A stretch of 64,000 nucleotides of DNA from Himantopus leucocephalus (GCA_003993805.1 RSEF01000002.1:11146788-11210787); one strand, 5' to 3'; shown: positions 50,396-60,371, counted from the stretch's first letter. Numbers and translations are program-made. The notes: generated by a model from the letters alone, not told the origin.

Positions 50396-53300
50396 TCCAA
50401 TGCCCCTGGAAGCCAACAGGACTTAGATTGGTTCCTGTACTTAAAGGCATTAAGAATAAGAGAAAAAAAGTAATCTTAAACTTGGGAACTGAAGTTCCCA
50501 GCTGTCAATCCTGACCTGAATTTCCCAGACTATTTAAAACACAAATGTAAAAGCTTGTCACTGGAAGTTAAACAGTGTAGGGATGATTAATCTGAGCCGC
50601 TGACATGGGGTTGTAGGCCAGTGATGTTGTGTTTGTGGAGTTTCAGTCTTTTCTGGTAAGAATAGCTCCCAGGGCTGGAGAGAAGAGGGGGCAGGAAGCA
50701 CTGTCTGCTGTTATTAAAATGGTCCACTGATCTCATGCCTTTAAGGAGGCTCGGACGAATAAATAGTCAAACATTAACCTTTTTAGCTTAGAAAGGAAAG
50801 AAAAACGTCCATGCGCAACGAAAAGCTGTAATGCGGTGAGCCATCCTCTGTCAGCAGCTCCAGCTCACACCGCCCAGCTGTTTGGTACCCCTCCGCTGCC
50901 AGATGTGACTGCCCACAGCGCTGCTCACCATAGGGTGCGTTCGTCCACATGTCAGGGACACCGAGCACCGGTTTCTCATTTGAAGGGTCCACTTGAATTC
51001 ACTAATTTGCTATGTAAGCAAGGTGAAGACTAAATCAATAACTGCATTTGCAGAAAGCACTCAGAAATCAAAACAGCTGCTGGTTAATCTTGTTTCCAGC
51101 ATTGAATTCAACCTCCCTCTAATTATTTAACAAAAAAAATTACATGAAATCACAAATAAGTTGTTCCTCTTCTGTGCTGCCTTGAGGTAGTGCCAAATCA
51201 TGCACCTGAAATAAAAAATGGGGGATGTGGCTTCATGTTGGAGTCTTTGCCTGCAAAAACATGGTCGTATACCGTCCCTGGCATTGAACTCATACACCAA
51301 GTAAGGAAATGGCATGTAAAGAAGAAAACTTCTGGTATGTTTCATTAATGGCTATGTAAACAGCAAACGTTTGCCACTTAAGCCCTGGCAGGGTGTTTTC
51401 TGCAAAGGGTCAGTAAGAATATTTTTTGCAGGGTAAAGTTTTAAAAGACAGCTCTTTCAGGAAAAAGCATTTCTACAGAGAAGCTTTACTACAGTACTCT
51501 GCAAATTTTCTCTGGGACCCAGCAAGCCCTAAAGGGCTTCAGCCTGTAGAGAAGCTGGTACTGCAAACTTGAATAGAGAGAAATGATAGAAGACATCCTT
51601 CAGAGCCTCGGGGTAATAGTGAAAGCAAGTTATGGCTCCTTCTGAGACAAAAATAAGGACAGGAATTTCAGGACAGGATCAAATCAGAAGATTTTCCCCC
51701 CCAAAAAAATCAGCTTCCCTATGGAGACAGCTCAGAGGTGAAGAGCCTGGCCAGAATGAGGATCACAAGGATCTCAGGACAACTAAGAGGAATATCGTTG
51801 AGTTTTGACTTCCCAGAGAGCATCCTTGAGTCTGCACTACATTTGCTGAAGGCTGACCAAAACGTGTACTCGCTTTTTGGAACAAGGACCTGGATCCTGT
51901 TGAGCCAGTACCAAAGTGCACACACTAGACACTGACAAAGACCTAAGACTGAGTCTAAGTATTATTTATTTCTATTTAGCTGAGTTACATTCTTACGTGG
52001 ATTGCGACACTGAAAGTGACAGTGATGGCAATATTTTCTCAAAAGTCAAGTTACCGCCACAGAAAAGAAAGACCTTTCTAGCTTCCAGAAAGACAGAAGA
52101 AATGACTTTGTGCAGTTAAATAGTGAGATCAGCAGTCATCGTGCGTTTACTGCCATTTGTGCACAATTGCTAATGGTAGATATCAGACGTAAGATAGTAT
52201 ACAATTGGAGCAGATTGTAAAGATAATTATAACACAGCTTCTCAGAACAAAATTCAAGCATATTTTTTTCGGTTGCTAAGTAAGGAAAAAAAAAAAAGTA
52301 AAGGTGGTGCCACAGACATTGGGAAAGTGTTCCAGAATATTTTGACTGTTGTTCAGATGGGTCATTTGGATGCGACAGCAAGGAATTATTTTTGCTTCCA
52401 AGAGTCACTGATAATTCAAGTTCTACACCTTGGTGGCATAAATGCTCAAAATCTTACCAGCAGTAAACCAGCTTCCATGTCACCTGAGAAAACAATTAAA
52501 AGAAGATTGAGAGCAGTGTATTTTTTCTGTGATCTTTGATACTTCAAATCACAGAATTATTTGAACATTTTGGATATATATCTGTTACTCTCCCTTAACA
52601 AAGAGCAACCTATCATCTCCTTGATTATCTTTAAGAAAGCATGAACTCTGCTAGGACTATCCCAAAACATCAAAAACATTCCAAAGTGGGATGTTTTGAA
52701 TGCAGATGGTAACCTTAATCCTAATTTTGGGTGACAACAATCAAGCTGAAATGGATTTAACATATCTCAGGTAGTGCTAATTGGGCAAAATGCTCAATAG
52801 TTAAAATATCCTTTTATTTCTAATAAAATATTTTAATAAATTTTCCTCATTTCCCAAATAATTTTGTATTTGCAAAGGACATTTCATGTTGTCTGCTGTG
52901 AATCCATGAAAATATTAAGGCATGTCCAATAAGGAGTTTATCCATGCTGTAGTAGAAAGAATCTTAAGAAGTTTTCCAGGTATTAAAAGTTATTTTTGTA
53001 CCTTAATTGAGCATTGACCTTTTGCAATTTTAATGTTCTTTAGGAAAGGTGAAGATCACAGAGAGGCATATTAAGTGACAGAATATTACTTATATTGGTT
53101 TTACAATGTGCCAACAGTTTTGTATGACATCATCCTAAAGCAACAATCTGATTTTTTGTTGCTAAAAAATATGATCTAAATGGAGGGCAAGCAATTAAAA
53201 ATTATTAGTTCCTTTCCCATACATGTATGTTTTATTTTTAAAAAAAATTATAGGAAAACAGAAAAATTGAAAAGAATTTACTCCAGGAAATTTGCTCTCA

Positions 53301-54502
53301 AATACTCAATTTTACATTTTAATTTCAGTAGATTGAAAAATTTGCCAAATCTAGTTTAAGAAATTTCACTGAAGAAAAACTGCTGACTTTTGAGAAAACT
53401 GTAAGAATCACTGATGCTTCAAACCTCGATGAAAGAACAGACAACTATTATTCCTGTAAGATGCATGGTGCAGTGAGAGACTGGCTATGTGTGTGCATGT
53501 GTTGGGAGCTTGAAGCAGAATATTGGGAGGTTTCCTATCTTCAGATGCCAGTTCCCTCAATTTCTCTGAACTTGTGAAATGTGTTATCAATTCCTACCTC
53601 AAATGGAGCAGTGGAGAGGATCTTTTTCTTTATGTAAACAGGCTTTGCCAGCCTGCAGGAGCCTAATAAACACTCCTTATGTGAGACTAACTTTCAAACC
53701 AAAGTTAATTTAAACTGTACCAGTAAAGGCTTTTCATTAGATTTTTGCTTTTAATAAAAAGAAAGATGTATGAAAATTATTAAAATCACAAAATACAATT
53801 GCAAAAAAATACTTTTAAGTTGATAGGAATCAAATTGTTCCTGTAAGAACAATGGAAATGCAAAGTGGAGAGAGAAATACCTAATATATTAAGGGAAACG
53901 ATATTTTCCAAGGTTTTCTTTTACTTCCTTTTCCTGTGCAGCACCTCACTTCCAGCCAAGAAAGTTCCCTTTTATGCATCTTAGCTCCAATCTAGTTTCA
54001 TCAGCCTGTGAACTAATATGCCAAAATATGTGCAGAAGGAGCTCAGGCATGAATTTATGTTCCCTGCTGCCAGCTGTGCTATGAGGCCAGTAAGCTCTGG
54101 CACAGGGACAGGCAGGGAAAGGAACTTCTCATTTTCCCCACTACCAGAGCTCATCTGCAACGATGTTAAGGAAGAAAACGACTGAAGGTGATAGTTCCTC
54201 TCAGCTGTCCAATCACTTTTCTGTACACTGAGGTAGATCAGTCTCTCTGGAGTATTCATCTGGCTTCCCTCGGATTCATTTTCATAAACCATAGGGAATT
54301 AAGAGAGGGACATCTACATTATTTTAAAGTATTAAGGCAGAGAGACAAATGCCAAGATATGCAGCGATTTATATCTGTCACATACTCATAGTAGTTAAAG
54401 GGATCTAAGGTGTCTAAACGGCTTGGAGAAACGGAACTTGGTGCTTGCCCGGGGAGCACAACAGAGAACTAAAATCATATGTAAGAAGTGCTGAGCCGCC
54501 AG
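50396..54502. other. AT-rich non-coding stretch
   Basis: No recognised gene or repeat. An acidic/basic + strand frame at 51980-52120 (after a CTATTTAG acceptor; includes DCDTESDSDGNIFSKVKLPP) ends in a stop and could be a terminal exon by shape alone. A second open frame lies at 52310-52539. Neither has a recognised family. Confidence 0.35.
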
Positions 54503-54644
54503 TTTCCCTTCCCTTCCCTTCCCTTCCCTTCCCTTCCCTTCCCTTCCCTTCCCTTCCCTTCCCTTCCCTTGCCTTCCCTTCCCTTCCCTTCCCTTCCCTT
54601 CCCTTCCCTTCCCTTCCCTTCCCTTCCTTTCCTTTCCCTTCCCT
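54503..54644. repeat. TTCCC pentanucleotide microsatellite (pyrimidine tract)
   Basis: About 142 bp of nearly pure CCCTT repeats with one G interruption near 54571 and degenerate units (ccttt) at the distal end. The whole tract is pyrimidine on the + strand and purine on the other, so it can form triplex (H-DNA) and is likely length-variable. Confidence 0.97.
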
Positions 54645-55446
54645 AGAAGATGAGATTGGCTTTAATTTTTAAGTGTTAAAAGAAATTAGAACCCAACCTG
54701 GAAATAATTATAGAACTATTTGCATACCATTCGGCGGTAACTTGATTAATGCATCTAATCAATTATTTTTTGCTCTTTGCGGTACGGCAGCAGGTAGCCA
54801 CCCGGCCACATTTGCGGTAGATGCTGTAAAAGAATAGTACATTTCACAACCGGCGTATGAGCCACAAGCAGACAGATGCAAACAGAGGGGGTGGGAGTGG
54901 AGAGGTGAAGGGGAAAAAATAAATTGAGTTCAACAAGGGGAAAAAAAAAAAAAGCAGTACATCTTCGCATAAGCAATGCCAGGCAAGCGTGTTCATCCCA
55001 TCCCACAGCAGGATTACTTCCTACAGCATATTCATGATTGCTTTGTCGACTCTGGTTTTAATGTTTCAAATTATGAGGATTCCACCATTTCCTTTGAGAG
55101 CCTCTTCCGCAGTCTAATGCGGCTCATCCCTTGGAAGCTTTCCCTGATACGTGTTTGGGCTCCCTTTCTTATTTCCATCAGATTACTCCAAGTTGTATCC
55201 TCTTCTCCCTGCTTTTTTCCCCCCTTCAAGTTCCTCGGTGCTTCCACCTATCAAATAGTTGTGGGCAGCTATCCGGGCCATCCCTTGCTGTTGCTTAGCA
55301 AGCTGAGCAAACACTCTTGTAATCTCTCCCTATAACGCAGTCCCTCCAGGCAGCTGATTATTTTTGTTGTTTTTTTCTGTGAATCCCTCCTGCTTTTGAC
55401 TTTTTTTTTGCTACATTGGCCATATCCTGACTCCCTGCTCCCACAG
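54645..55446. other. Non-coding with an old repeat
   Basis: Contains an ancient CR1/L3-like remnant at 55071-55160 and otherwise no recognised feature. Confidence 0.4.
55071..55160 (-). mobile_element. Ancient CR1/L3-like remnant
   Basis: The + strand words 'gaggattccaccatttcctt', 'cagtctaatgcggctcatcc' and 'ttggaagctttccctgatac' parallel the reverse complement of CR1/L3 3' regions (…ggagattccacaacctccctgggcaacctgttccagtg…ttaggaagtttttcctgat…), with heavy decay. Confidence 0.5.
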
Positions 55447-55546
55447 ACAGCAGAGATGCTAACCTGTTCATTCACAGACACAGTCCTCTTGCACTTACTA
55501 TGGTGTCCAGAAGACACACGCATCATTTTAGGTGTTTTAGGTCAAG
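55447..55546 (+). CDS. Putative exon D of the unrecognised gene (weak)
   Basis: Seen directly: the acceptor 'atatcctgactccctgctcccacag' is pyrimidine-rich, and the segment ends GGTCAAG|GTAACA. One frame is open, phase 0 in and 1 out: TAEMLTCSFTDTVLLHLLWC, then PEDTRIILGVLGQ and one base of the next codon. It follows exon C (phase 0 out) and leads into the segment at 57054 (which begins with two bases) to complete a GGT glycine codon. The translation is protein-like and leucine-rich. Support is from splice shape and phase only, and the minus frame is open too. Confidence 0.27.
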
Positions 55547-57053
55547 GTAACAATGTCTACATAAGAGTTTTTTCTTTGTTCTAAATGTCTTTAGTGCCTT
55601 GCCCCTTCCTAAAGTTATGACGCTGGGAACGTTCTCCAGTATAGACTTGGCTTTGGGCTAAATCTCTGCAAAATTGGATAAGTCTTTTGCTGTGAAAGAA
55701 CTAGGAAAGAGAATTTTTATCTAGTTAAGGTCAATTCCATCTACGTGGTCCTTCAGAGGTTTCACTCAGCTACCGACACCATAAGGTGATCTGTACAGAG
55801 CATCGTCTCCAGTGGGATTTGACCACTACAATAACTGTTGTTTAGTAAAAATACACTTGTTTTCTTTTTTCCATGAAGATACATATGTTCAAATGGGTCA
55901 CTGAATGTAAATAATCCAAATAATTTTAATGAAAGCATTTGTGTACGGAGTCACTTGTAAGCTGGGCTGACATGGGCTGCTGTTGGAAAGGCATCACTGA
56001 CTCGCTTCTTCTCTTGAAAGCAGATGAAACCGTACGCCATGCCACCATCGCCATGCCTGTCAAAAAGCACTTCTCGACAGAAAAGCATTCTACAAATCCT
56101 GGCCATGCTAATTAATCACTGCATCCAAAATACAAATAGTACCCTGCTTTTCTTGGAGTCAGGAACATTTATATCCCTCATTCCAGGGGATGATCAGGAC
56201 GCAGCCTCTTATCTACAAGTCTGAAAGGATCCATGAGTTAAGACCAGCTAGGTCAAATCTCCTGACTTGCTTCTTTTTCGTTGGAATTTCAGCATTCCAT
56301 CAAAATCATCGTGCAAATTTATACACTTGAGATTTCATTCCTGGAGCCTGGGACCTGATACTTTGCATCAGTAAGAAGTTTCTCCTCCTGAGATCAGCCC
56401 TAGGGGAACAAATGGGCTTTCCAAGGGAGGCTGCCGTGGCCCCCGTCTGCGCCCAGCCCCAGGCGGTGGGATGGCCCTGCCTGCTGGAGGACCCTGACAC
56501 CCCCCAAACTCCCTCCACAGGAGCCAGCACATCGCCCTGGCTGAGAGTTTGCCAAATTCAGCCATTTCCATTGCTGCCAGATGAGTTCCAACCCCAAGTG
56601 ATCGCTCTCCCTTTAAAAGCACCCGACACCTGAAATGCGGGGCTTGTGGAAGCACCAAGAAAATTTCAGGCACAATGATGTGAATGTTCAAATATTTCTC
56701 TTTAGGTCCCTTCATGTAACTTCACAAAAGGAAAAATTTGGAAAGTGGGGTGAACACCACCGGTACAGATTCTGAAATGATCAGAAAACAAGTTAAATAA
56801 TCAGCTCCTATCAGGACTGGGGAAGTAAAGGTGCAGCTCGGAGATACGCAGTAGGGAAGGAAGCCGTATCACCGCAAAGCCTTTCCTTGCCTCCCTCTTG
56901 GCTGCCTCCATCATACTTGAAAAAGCCGCTCCTGCAGAAGGCTGATACCTTCAGCCTATTTCATCCCATGTAAAACAACAAACAAACAAAACTCAGATTC
57001 TCAGGTAGGAACCCCGGAGCATATTTGGATTTAATTGCTTTTCATTGTTTTAG
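55547..57053. other. Non-coding, possible intron
   Basis: No recognised repeat or gene. Open frames around 56.3-56.7 kb on both strands look like by-products of locally GC-rich DNA. Confidence 0.35.
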
Positions 57054-57313
57054 GTCTTGATGTAATGAACAAGAAAGACCTGGATAATTTTTTGAATGTC
57101 TGTGAAACACGCAGTGCTCAACAAAAGGTAAAAATATTCCCCCTGCGTAGCACAGCGCCGGGGAGAGGCGTTTGTATAGCCCCAAATGGCGTGAGTGTCG
57201 CCACGCCACTGGAAGTCGTGGTCCTGCTAAAGAGAGGCGAACAGATGGCTCCCATCGGGCAGCGTAGAGCCCAGGGTAGCCCAGGAGTGGCTGCTAGAAA
57301 CCAACACACATGA
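57054..57313 (+). CDS. Putative last exon E of the unrecognised gene (weak)
   Basis: Seen directly: a T-rich acceptor (ttgcttttcattgttttag) precedes 260 bases open in one frame to TGA at 57311-57313. The start (two bases, then LDVMNKKDLDNFLNVCETRS) fits exon D in phase; across the junction the protein would read VLGQGLDVMNKKDLDNFL. A possible donor (AAAAG|GTAAAA at 57128) would instead make this a 74-base internal exon ending in phase 0. If read to the stop, AATAAA follows one base later at 57315, so the 3' UTR would be almost absent. Beyond 57128 the codons look less convincing. No family is recognised. Confidence 0.27.
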
Positions 57314-57314
57314 C

Positions 57315-57320
57315 AATAAA
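57315..57320 (+). terminator. AATAAA poly(A) signal candidate
   Basis: A canonical AATAAA hexamer, one base after the stop that closes exon-like segment E. It is followed by A-rich sequence and no strong GT-rich element. The hexamer is common by chance, so it only gains weight from its position. Confidence 0.25.
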
Positions 57321-58220
57321 ACAAACAGCAGCACCATAAAAATAAGTGACTTTGTGTGTTCAAGCCTTGTTTACGGCAGGCAACCTCGCTGAAGTATCCC
57401 AACCAGTTCTGCCACTGGTCTGGCTGAAGCGATGCAGGCATCGGCCACGATCTGGGTGTAAACAGCTCTCCCGCGTCTGGGGCTGGTAACCAGCAAAAAC
57501 AGGAGAAACCACCAGCCCTACACACGCTGCAGGAATCGCTCCAGTGTTGACGCCAGGTCAGCACAGCTGGTAATATGATGTAATTTGTTTTTGTTCCACA
57601 ACGTATTAAAAAATTACATTGTTTAGTATAGTCGCAGCCTAAGCTTTATCTTTTGAAGAAACTCCTACATCCTTGCTTTTCTTCCACTGACTGAAATGGT
57701 AAGCCAAGGTCGGCCTGGGGATGATAACGCCTTTTTCTTTCTGCTAAAGTTGTGTCCCATTAAGACCTGTTCTACCATTGGGACTCCCGAGGATTTTTGT
57801 AGCGATAGGTGCTGTGGTATCTTGCTCCTTCCTTCTCCTGAGAGGTTTAAAAAAAAAAAGCCACCAAAACTCAAAGAGAAAAAAAGGAAGAAAACTTACA
57901 CAGGGAGAAAAAGACAGAAAGGAAGATGTTCCTTGTGAAACATATTCGTTGATCCAAAAGGGAGTTTTATTAAATGTTTTCAAAACAGTTCCTTCTTATG
58001 TTGGAGCGGTGTAATTAGGGGTACGGGTGGGTCACTCCTTTTTACCCCGTTCCCCGGAGAGGGGCTCGGTGTGAGTCGGTACAGGCTGGTGCTCGGCACG
58101 GACACACCACAGTGCCAACTCTGTTCTTCTTCATTATGTTAAAGACTATGCTACTCTTTCACGGAAACGTGCGCTCAGGGTTTGGTGCTATACATACCCG
58201 AATGGCCACGGCTTGGTTGG
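57321..58220. other. Spacer upstream of the DIP2C island
   Basis: No gene supported. The first 250 bases keep more CpG than the surrounding DNA. A GAAATG|GTAAGC donor-like site lies at 57699. A purine-rich A/G stretch at 57850-57930 gives lysine-rich frames that are compositional. Confidence 0.4.
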
Positions 58221-58299
58221 AATAGAATCATTTTGGTTGGAAAAGACCCGTGAGATCATCGAGTCCAACTGTTGACCCAGCGCCGCCGTGCCCACCGTT
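58221..58299 (-). mobile_element. CR1 3' end abutting the DIP2C CpG island
   Basis: The + strand reads 'aatagaatcattttggttgg', 'aaaagacccgtgagatcatc', 'gagtccaactgttgacccag', the reverse complement of the CR1 3' terminus. Only the last ~80 bases are present. It sits directly at the upstream edge of the CpG island and points away from DIP2C. Confidence 0.9.
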
Positions 58300-58886
58300 G
58301 GCTGAATGCGGAGAATACAGGTGAAGACAGGGGTACGCTGGAAGTTGTTCAGCAGGCGGGGAAGGAAGAGGGGGCGCAGGGTGTCGGAGGGCGTTCGTCT
58401 TTCTGGCGCGGAGCTACTGCCGGCCTTGAGCAGGTCACTCCTCCCGCCCCTTCCCCGGCAAACGGGGGGCCACGACACCTACTCGTTGGGACGAATCAAC
58501 GACCACGCACGCTGCCGGCCTCGCCCCGAAGCCCCCGTGCACGTCCGCGGTGCCGGAACCAGGTCGCCGGTGTCGGTGCCGCCGCGGGGGAGGGCGGGGC
58601 GGGGCGGCCCCGTTGCGCGGCCGCGGAGCGCCCCGCGCAGCGCCGCCGGCACTGCGGCGCCCCCTGGGGGCCGGCGGCGGGGCGGCGCGGTCACGTGGAT
58701 GTGACAGCGGCGCTGTGCCTGGCCGGCGGCAGTCGCGGCAGCGGCACCGCAGCGCCAGGCGCCGCCGCCAGCCCGAGCCGGGCGGGGAGGAGCGGGCCGG
58801 GGCCGGGGCGAGGCGAGGCGAGAGCCGCCGCGGTGCCGGGCGGCGAGGGGTGGGGGGTGGGCCGGGCCGGGCGCGGCGGGGAGCCG

Positions 58887-58946
58887 ATGCGGAGCGATCG
58901 CGGGCGGGCGGCGGCGGCGGGAGCAGCCATGGCGGGGCCCCGCTGA
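58887..58946 (+). other. Upstream ORF in the DIP2C leader
   Basis: A 19-codon ORF, starting MRSDRG and containing a second in-frame ATG at 58929 (MAGPR then stop TGA). It is not in the DIP2C frame and ends 263 bases before the DIP2C ATG. The 58929 ATG has a good context (GCCATGG). A role in translation control is possible only if the transcript includes it. Confidence 0.5.
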
Positions 58947-59073
58947 AGGAGGCGGCGAAGGAGGAGGAGGAGGAGGAGGAGGAGAGGGGAGGAGAGGAGA
59001 AACCTCCGCATTCCCTCCCTCCGCGCCCCGTCCCCCCGCGCGGACCGCCCGCCCGCCTTTTCCCCCCCGCTGC

Positions 59074-59085
59074 ATGCCCGGCTGA
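59074..59085 (+). other. Minimal upstream ORF (MPG, stop)
   Basis: ATG CCC GGC TGA lies 125 bases before the DIP2C start. Being so close to the main start, it is the most likely of the upstream ORFs to be in the mature leader. Confidence 0.55.
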
Positions 59086-59209
59086 GACCGCGGGGAGGAC
59101 TCAGCCAGCCGCCGCGGCCCCGCCGCCCTCCCTCTCCCCGTTCAGCCGCGGACAAAGGGGGAGAGCGGGGCAGCCAGAGGAGGGGAGAGCCCGTCCCCGC
59201 CGCGCGAGC

Positions 59210-59294
59210 ATGGCGGACCGCAGCCTGGAGAGCGTGTCCCTGCCCCTGGAGGTGCGGGCCCGGCTGGCCGAGCTGGAGCTGGAGCTCTCCGAAG
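59210..59294 (+). CDS. DIP2C: DIP2C first coding exon
   Basis: The ATG lies in a strong context (A at -3, G at +4). The 28 codons MADRSLESVSLPLEV... through LAELELELSE plus one base run to the donor G|GTAAAG at 59295, leaving phase 1; in DIP2 family proteins the next codon completes glycine of the conserved SEGDITQKGYEKKR segment. MADRSLE and LPLEVRARLAELELELSE agree with DIP2C rather than DIP2A or DIP2B as I recall them. DIP2 proteins are about 1,550 residues, with an N-terminal DMAP1-binding domain, whose first helix is encoded here, followed by two adenylate-forming (acyl-CoA synthetase-like) domains linked to lipid metabolism and neuronal development. The rest of the gene lies beyond the window. 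Confidence 0.95.
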
Positions 59295-59401
59295 GTAAAG
59301 GGGCGGCGGGGCGGGCCCGGCCCTCGGGCGGGCGGCGGTCGGGGCGGGCGGCGGTTGGCGCGGGCGCGCGGCAGCGGAGCGCGAGCGGCGGCCCCCGGCC
59401 C

Positions 59402-59402
59402 N
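59402..59402. other. Single ambiguous base (N)
   Basis: One N inside a poly-C run (59401-59426) just downstream of DIP2C exon 1. The C-run length here is probably unreliable. Confidence 0.95.
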
Positions 59403-59493
59403 CCCCCCTCCCCCCCCCCCCCCCCTCACACACACCCTGCGGCCCTGCTGCCCGCCGGGGGCTCGCACCGGCCACGGGGGCTCCCCTGGCGGG

Positions 59494-59521
59494 GTGCGTG
59501 TGTGTGTGTGTGTGTGTGTGT
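59494..59521. repeat. GT dinucleotide microsatellite
   Basis: About 14 GT units with one GC interruption near the start, in the CpG-rich start of DIP2C intron 1. Alternating purine-pyrimidine DNA of this type can adopt Z-DNA. Confidence 0.95.
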
Positions 59522-59889
59522 CCCACCGCCTTCCCGCTGGCGGAGGATACCGGCGCGGATGTTTTGTTCTACCTGTGAATCCCCTCTCCGCCGCGGCGCG
59601 GGCGCGGGCGGGGGCGGGCGGGGGGCTCCGGCCGCCGGGCTGGCCGCCTCAGCCTGGCCGCGCTGCGGTGCAGCCGGGGCGGTGGGAAGGATCGCGCGGG
59701 GTGGCTCGGAGGGGTCCCGGCCCTGCCGAGGGGACGGGGCTGCGCCGCGCTGCGCCGCGAACCTGCGGGCGCAGACCCCCGCGCCGGGCGCGCGCAGGGC
59801 TCGCCGCAACAGAACACCCCGCGATGAGGTGGTTTTGGACAATACTAGGTCCCTTAGAGGAAACCATATTATTTTATTTTTTTAATCGC

Positions 59890-59912
59890 GAGATTTATTT
59901 ATTTATTTATTT
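59890..59912. repeat. ATTT tetranucleotide repeat
   Basis: Five units of 'attt' in an abruptly AT-rich patch between two GC-rich blocks, 45 bases before the assembly gap. Confidence 0.85.
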
Positions 59913-59957
59913 AATATGTATGATTGAAAGCTTGTGGTGATTTTTTTTTTAATTTTT

Positions 59958-60057
59958 NNNNNNNNNNNNNNNNNNNNNNNNNNNNNNNNNNNNNNNNNNN
60001 NNNNNNNNNNNNNNNNNNNNNNNNNNNNNNNNNNNNNNNNNNNNNNNNNNNNNNNNN
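59958..60057. other. Assembly gap, exactly 100 N
   Basis: A run of exactly 100 N, the usual placeholder for a gap of unknown size. It separates T-rich sequence on the left from CpG-rich sequence on the right, so GC-rich island DNA, or an alternative first exon, may be missing. Confidence 0.95.
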
Positions 60058-60341
60058 TTCCCGGGCTGGGAAGTCGCCCAGGCGGCCCGCAGCTCGCCCC
60101 AGCCCCAGCCCGGCTCCGGCCGCCCGTCCCCGCCTGTGCCCGCCGCGGCGGGGGAGCGGTGGGAGCCCGCCGGGACCCCTCGCGGGTGGGGACGGAGCGC
60201 CATCAGCCTCGGGGACGGCTGTAAGGTATCCCACGTAATCCGTTCCTCCCAGAGGAGGACAGTGAGGAGTATTTATATATACTGGTGCTCGCGTTGGCTC
60301 TTTCCTGAAATGCAAATCTGCTATTAGCTGTCCTCCCTCCC

Positions 60342-60371
60342 TCCCCCCCCCCCCCCCTTTTTTTTTTTTAA
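60342..60371. repeat. Poly-C/poly-T low-complexity run
   Basis: A C-rich run (ccctccctcc followed by about 15 C) passes directly into 12 T. This is low-complexity sequence in which base counts are likely to be inaccurate. Confidence 0.9.

Larger units (their letters stand above)
58300..59209 (+). promoter_or_regulatory. DIP2C: DIP2C CpG-island promoter and 5' leader
   Basis: Very GC-rich and dense in CpG, with no TATA box in evidence, as for broad housekeeping/developmental promoters. GC boxes (GGGCGGGGC type) lie at 58591-58607 and 58677-58686, and a CACGTG E-box at 58692-58697 within GGTCACGTGGATGTGA. A GGA-repeat purine tract runs from 58958 to about 59001, probably in the leader. The transcription start cannot be placed exactly; about 58.7-58.95 kb is an inference. 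Short upstream ORFs at 58887-58946 and 59074-59085 would lie in the leader if transcription starts upstream of them. The DIP2C frame runs open upstream of the ATG without any in-frame ATG. Confidence 0.85.

Noticed and set aside
54445..54672. Frame encoding repeated Phe-Pro-Ser-Leu-Pro
   Set aside because: Pure translation of the TTCCC microsatellite.
58479..59155. Long minus-strand frames (154-198 codons) in the island
   Set aside because: Low-complexity Pro/Ala/Arg/Gly translations caused by base composition; no domain and no splice logic.
58550..59578. 342-codon + frame through the CpG island, continuous with the DIP2C start
   Set aside because: GC-rich DNA rarely makes stops. The only in-frame ATG is the DIP2C start at 59210, and the frame after 59294 passes the splice donor. 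The upstream part is leader, not an N-terminal extension.
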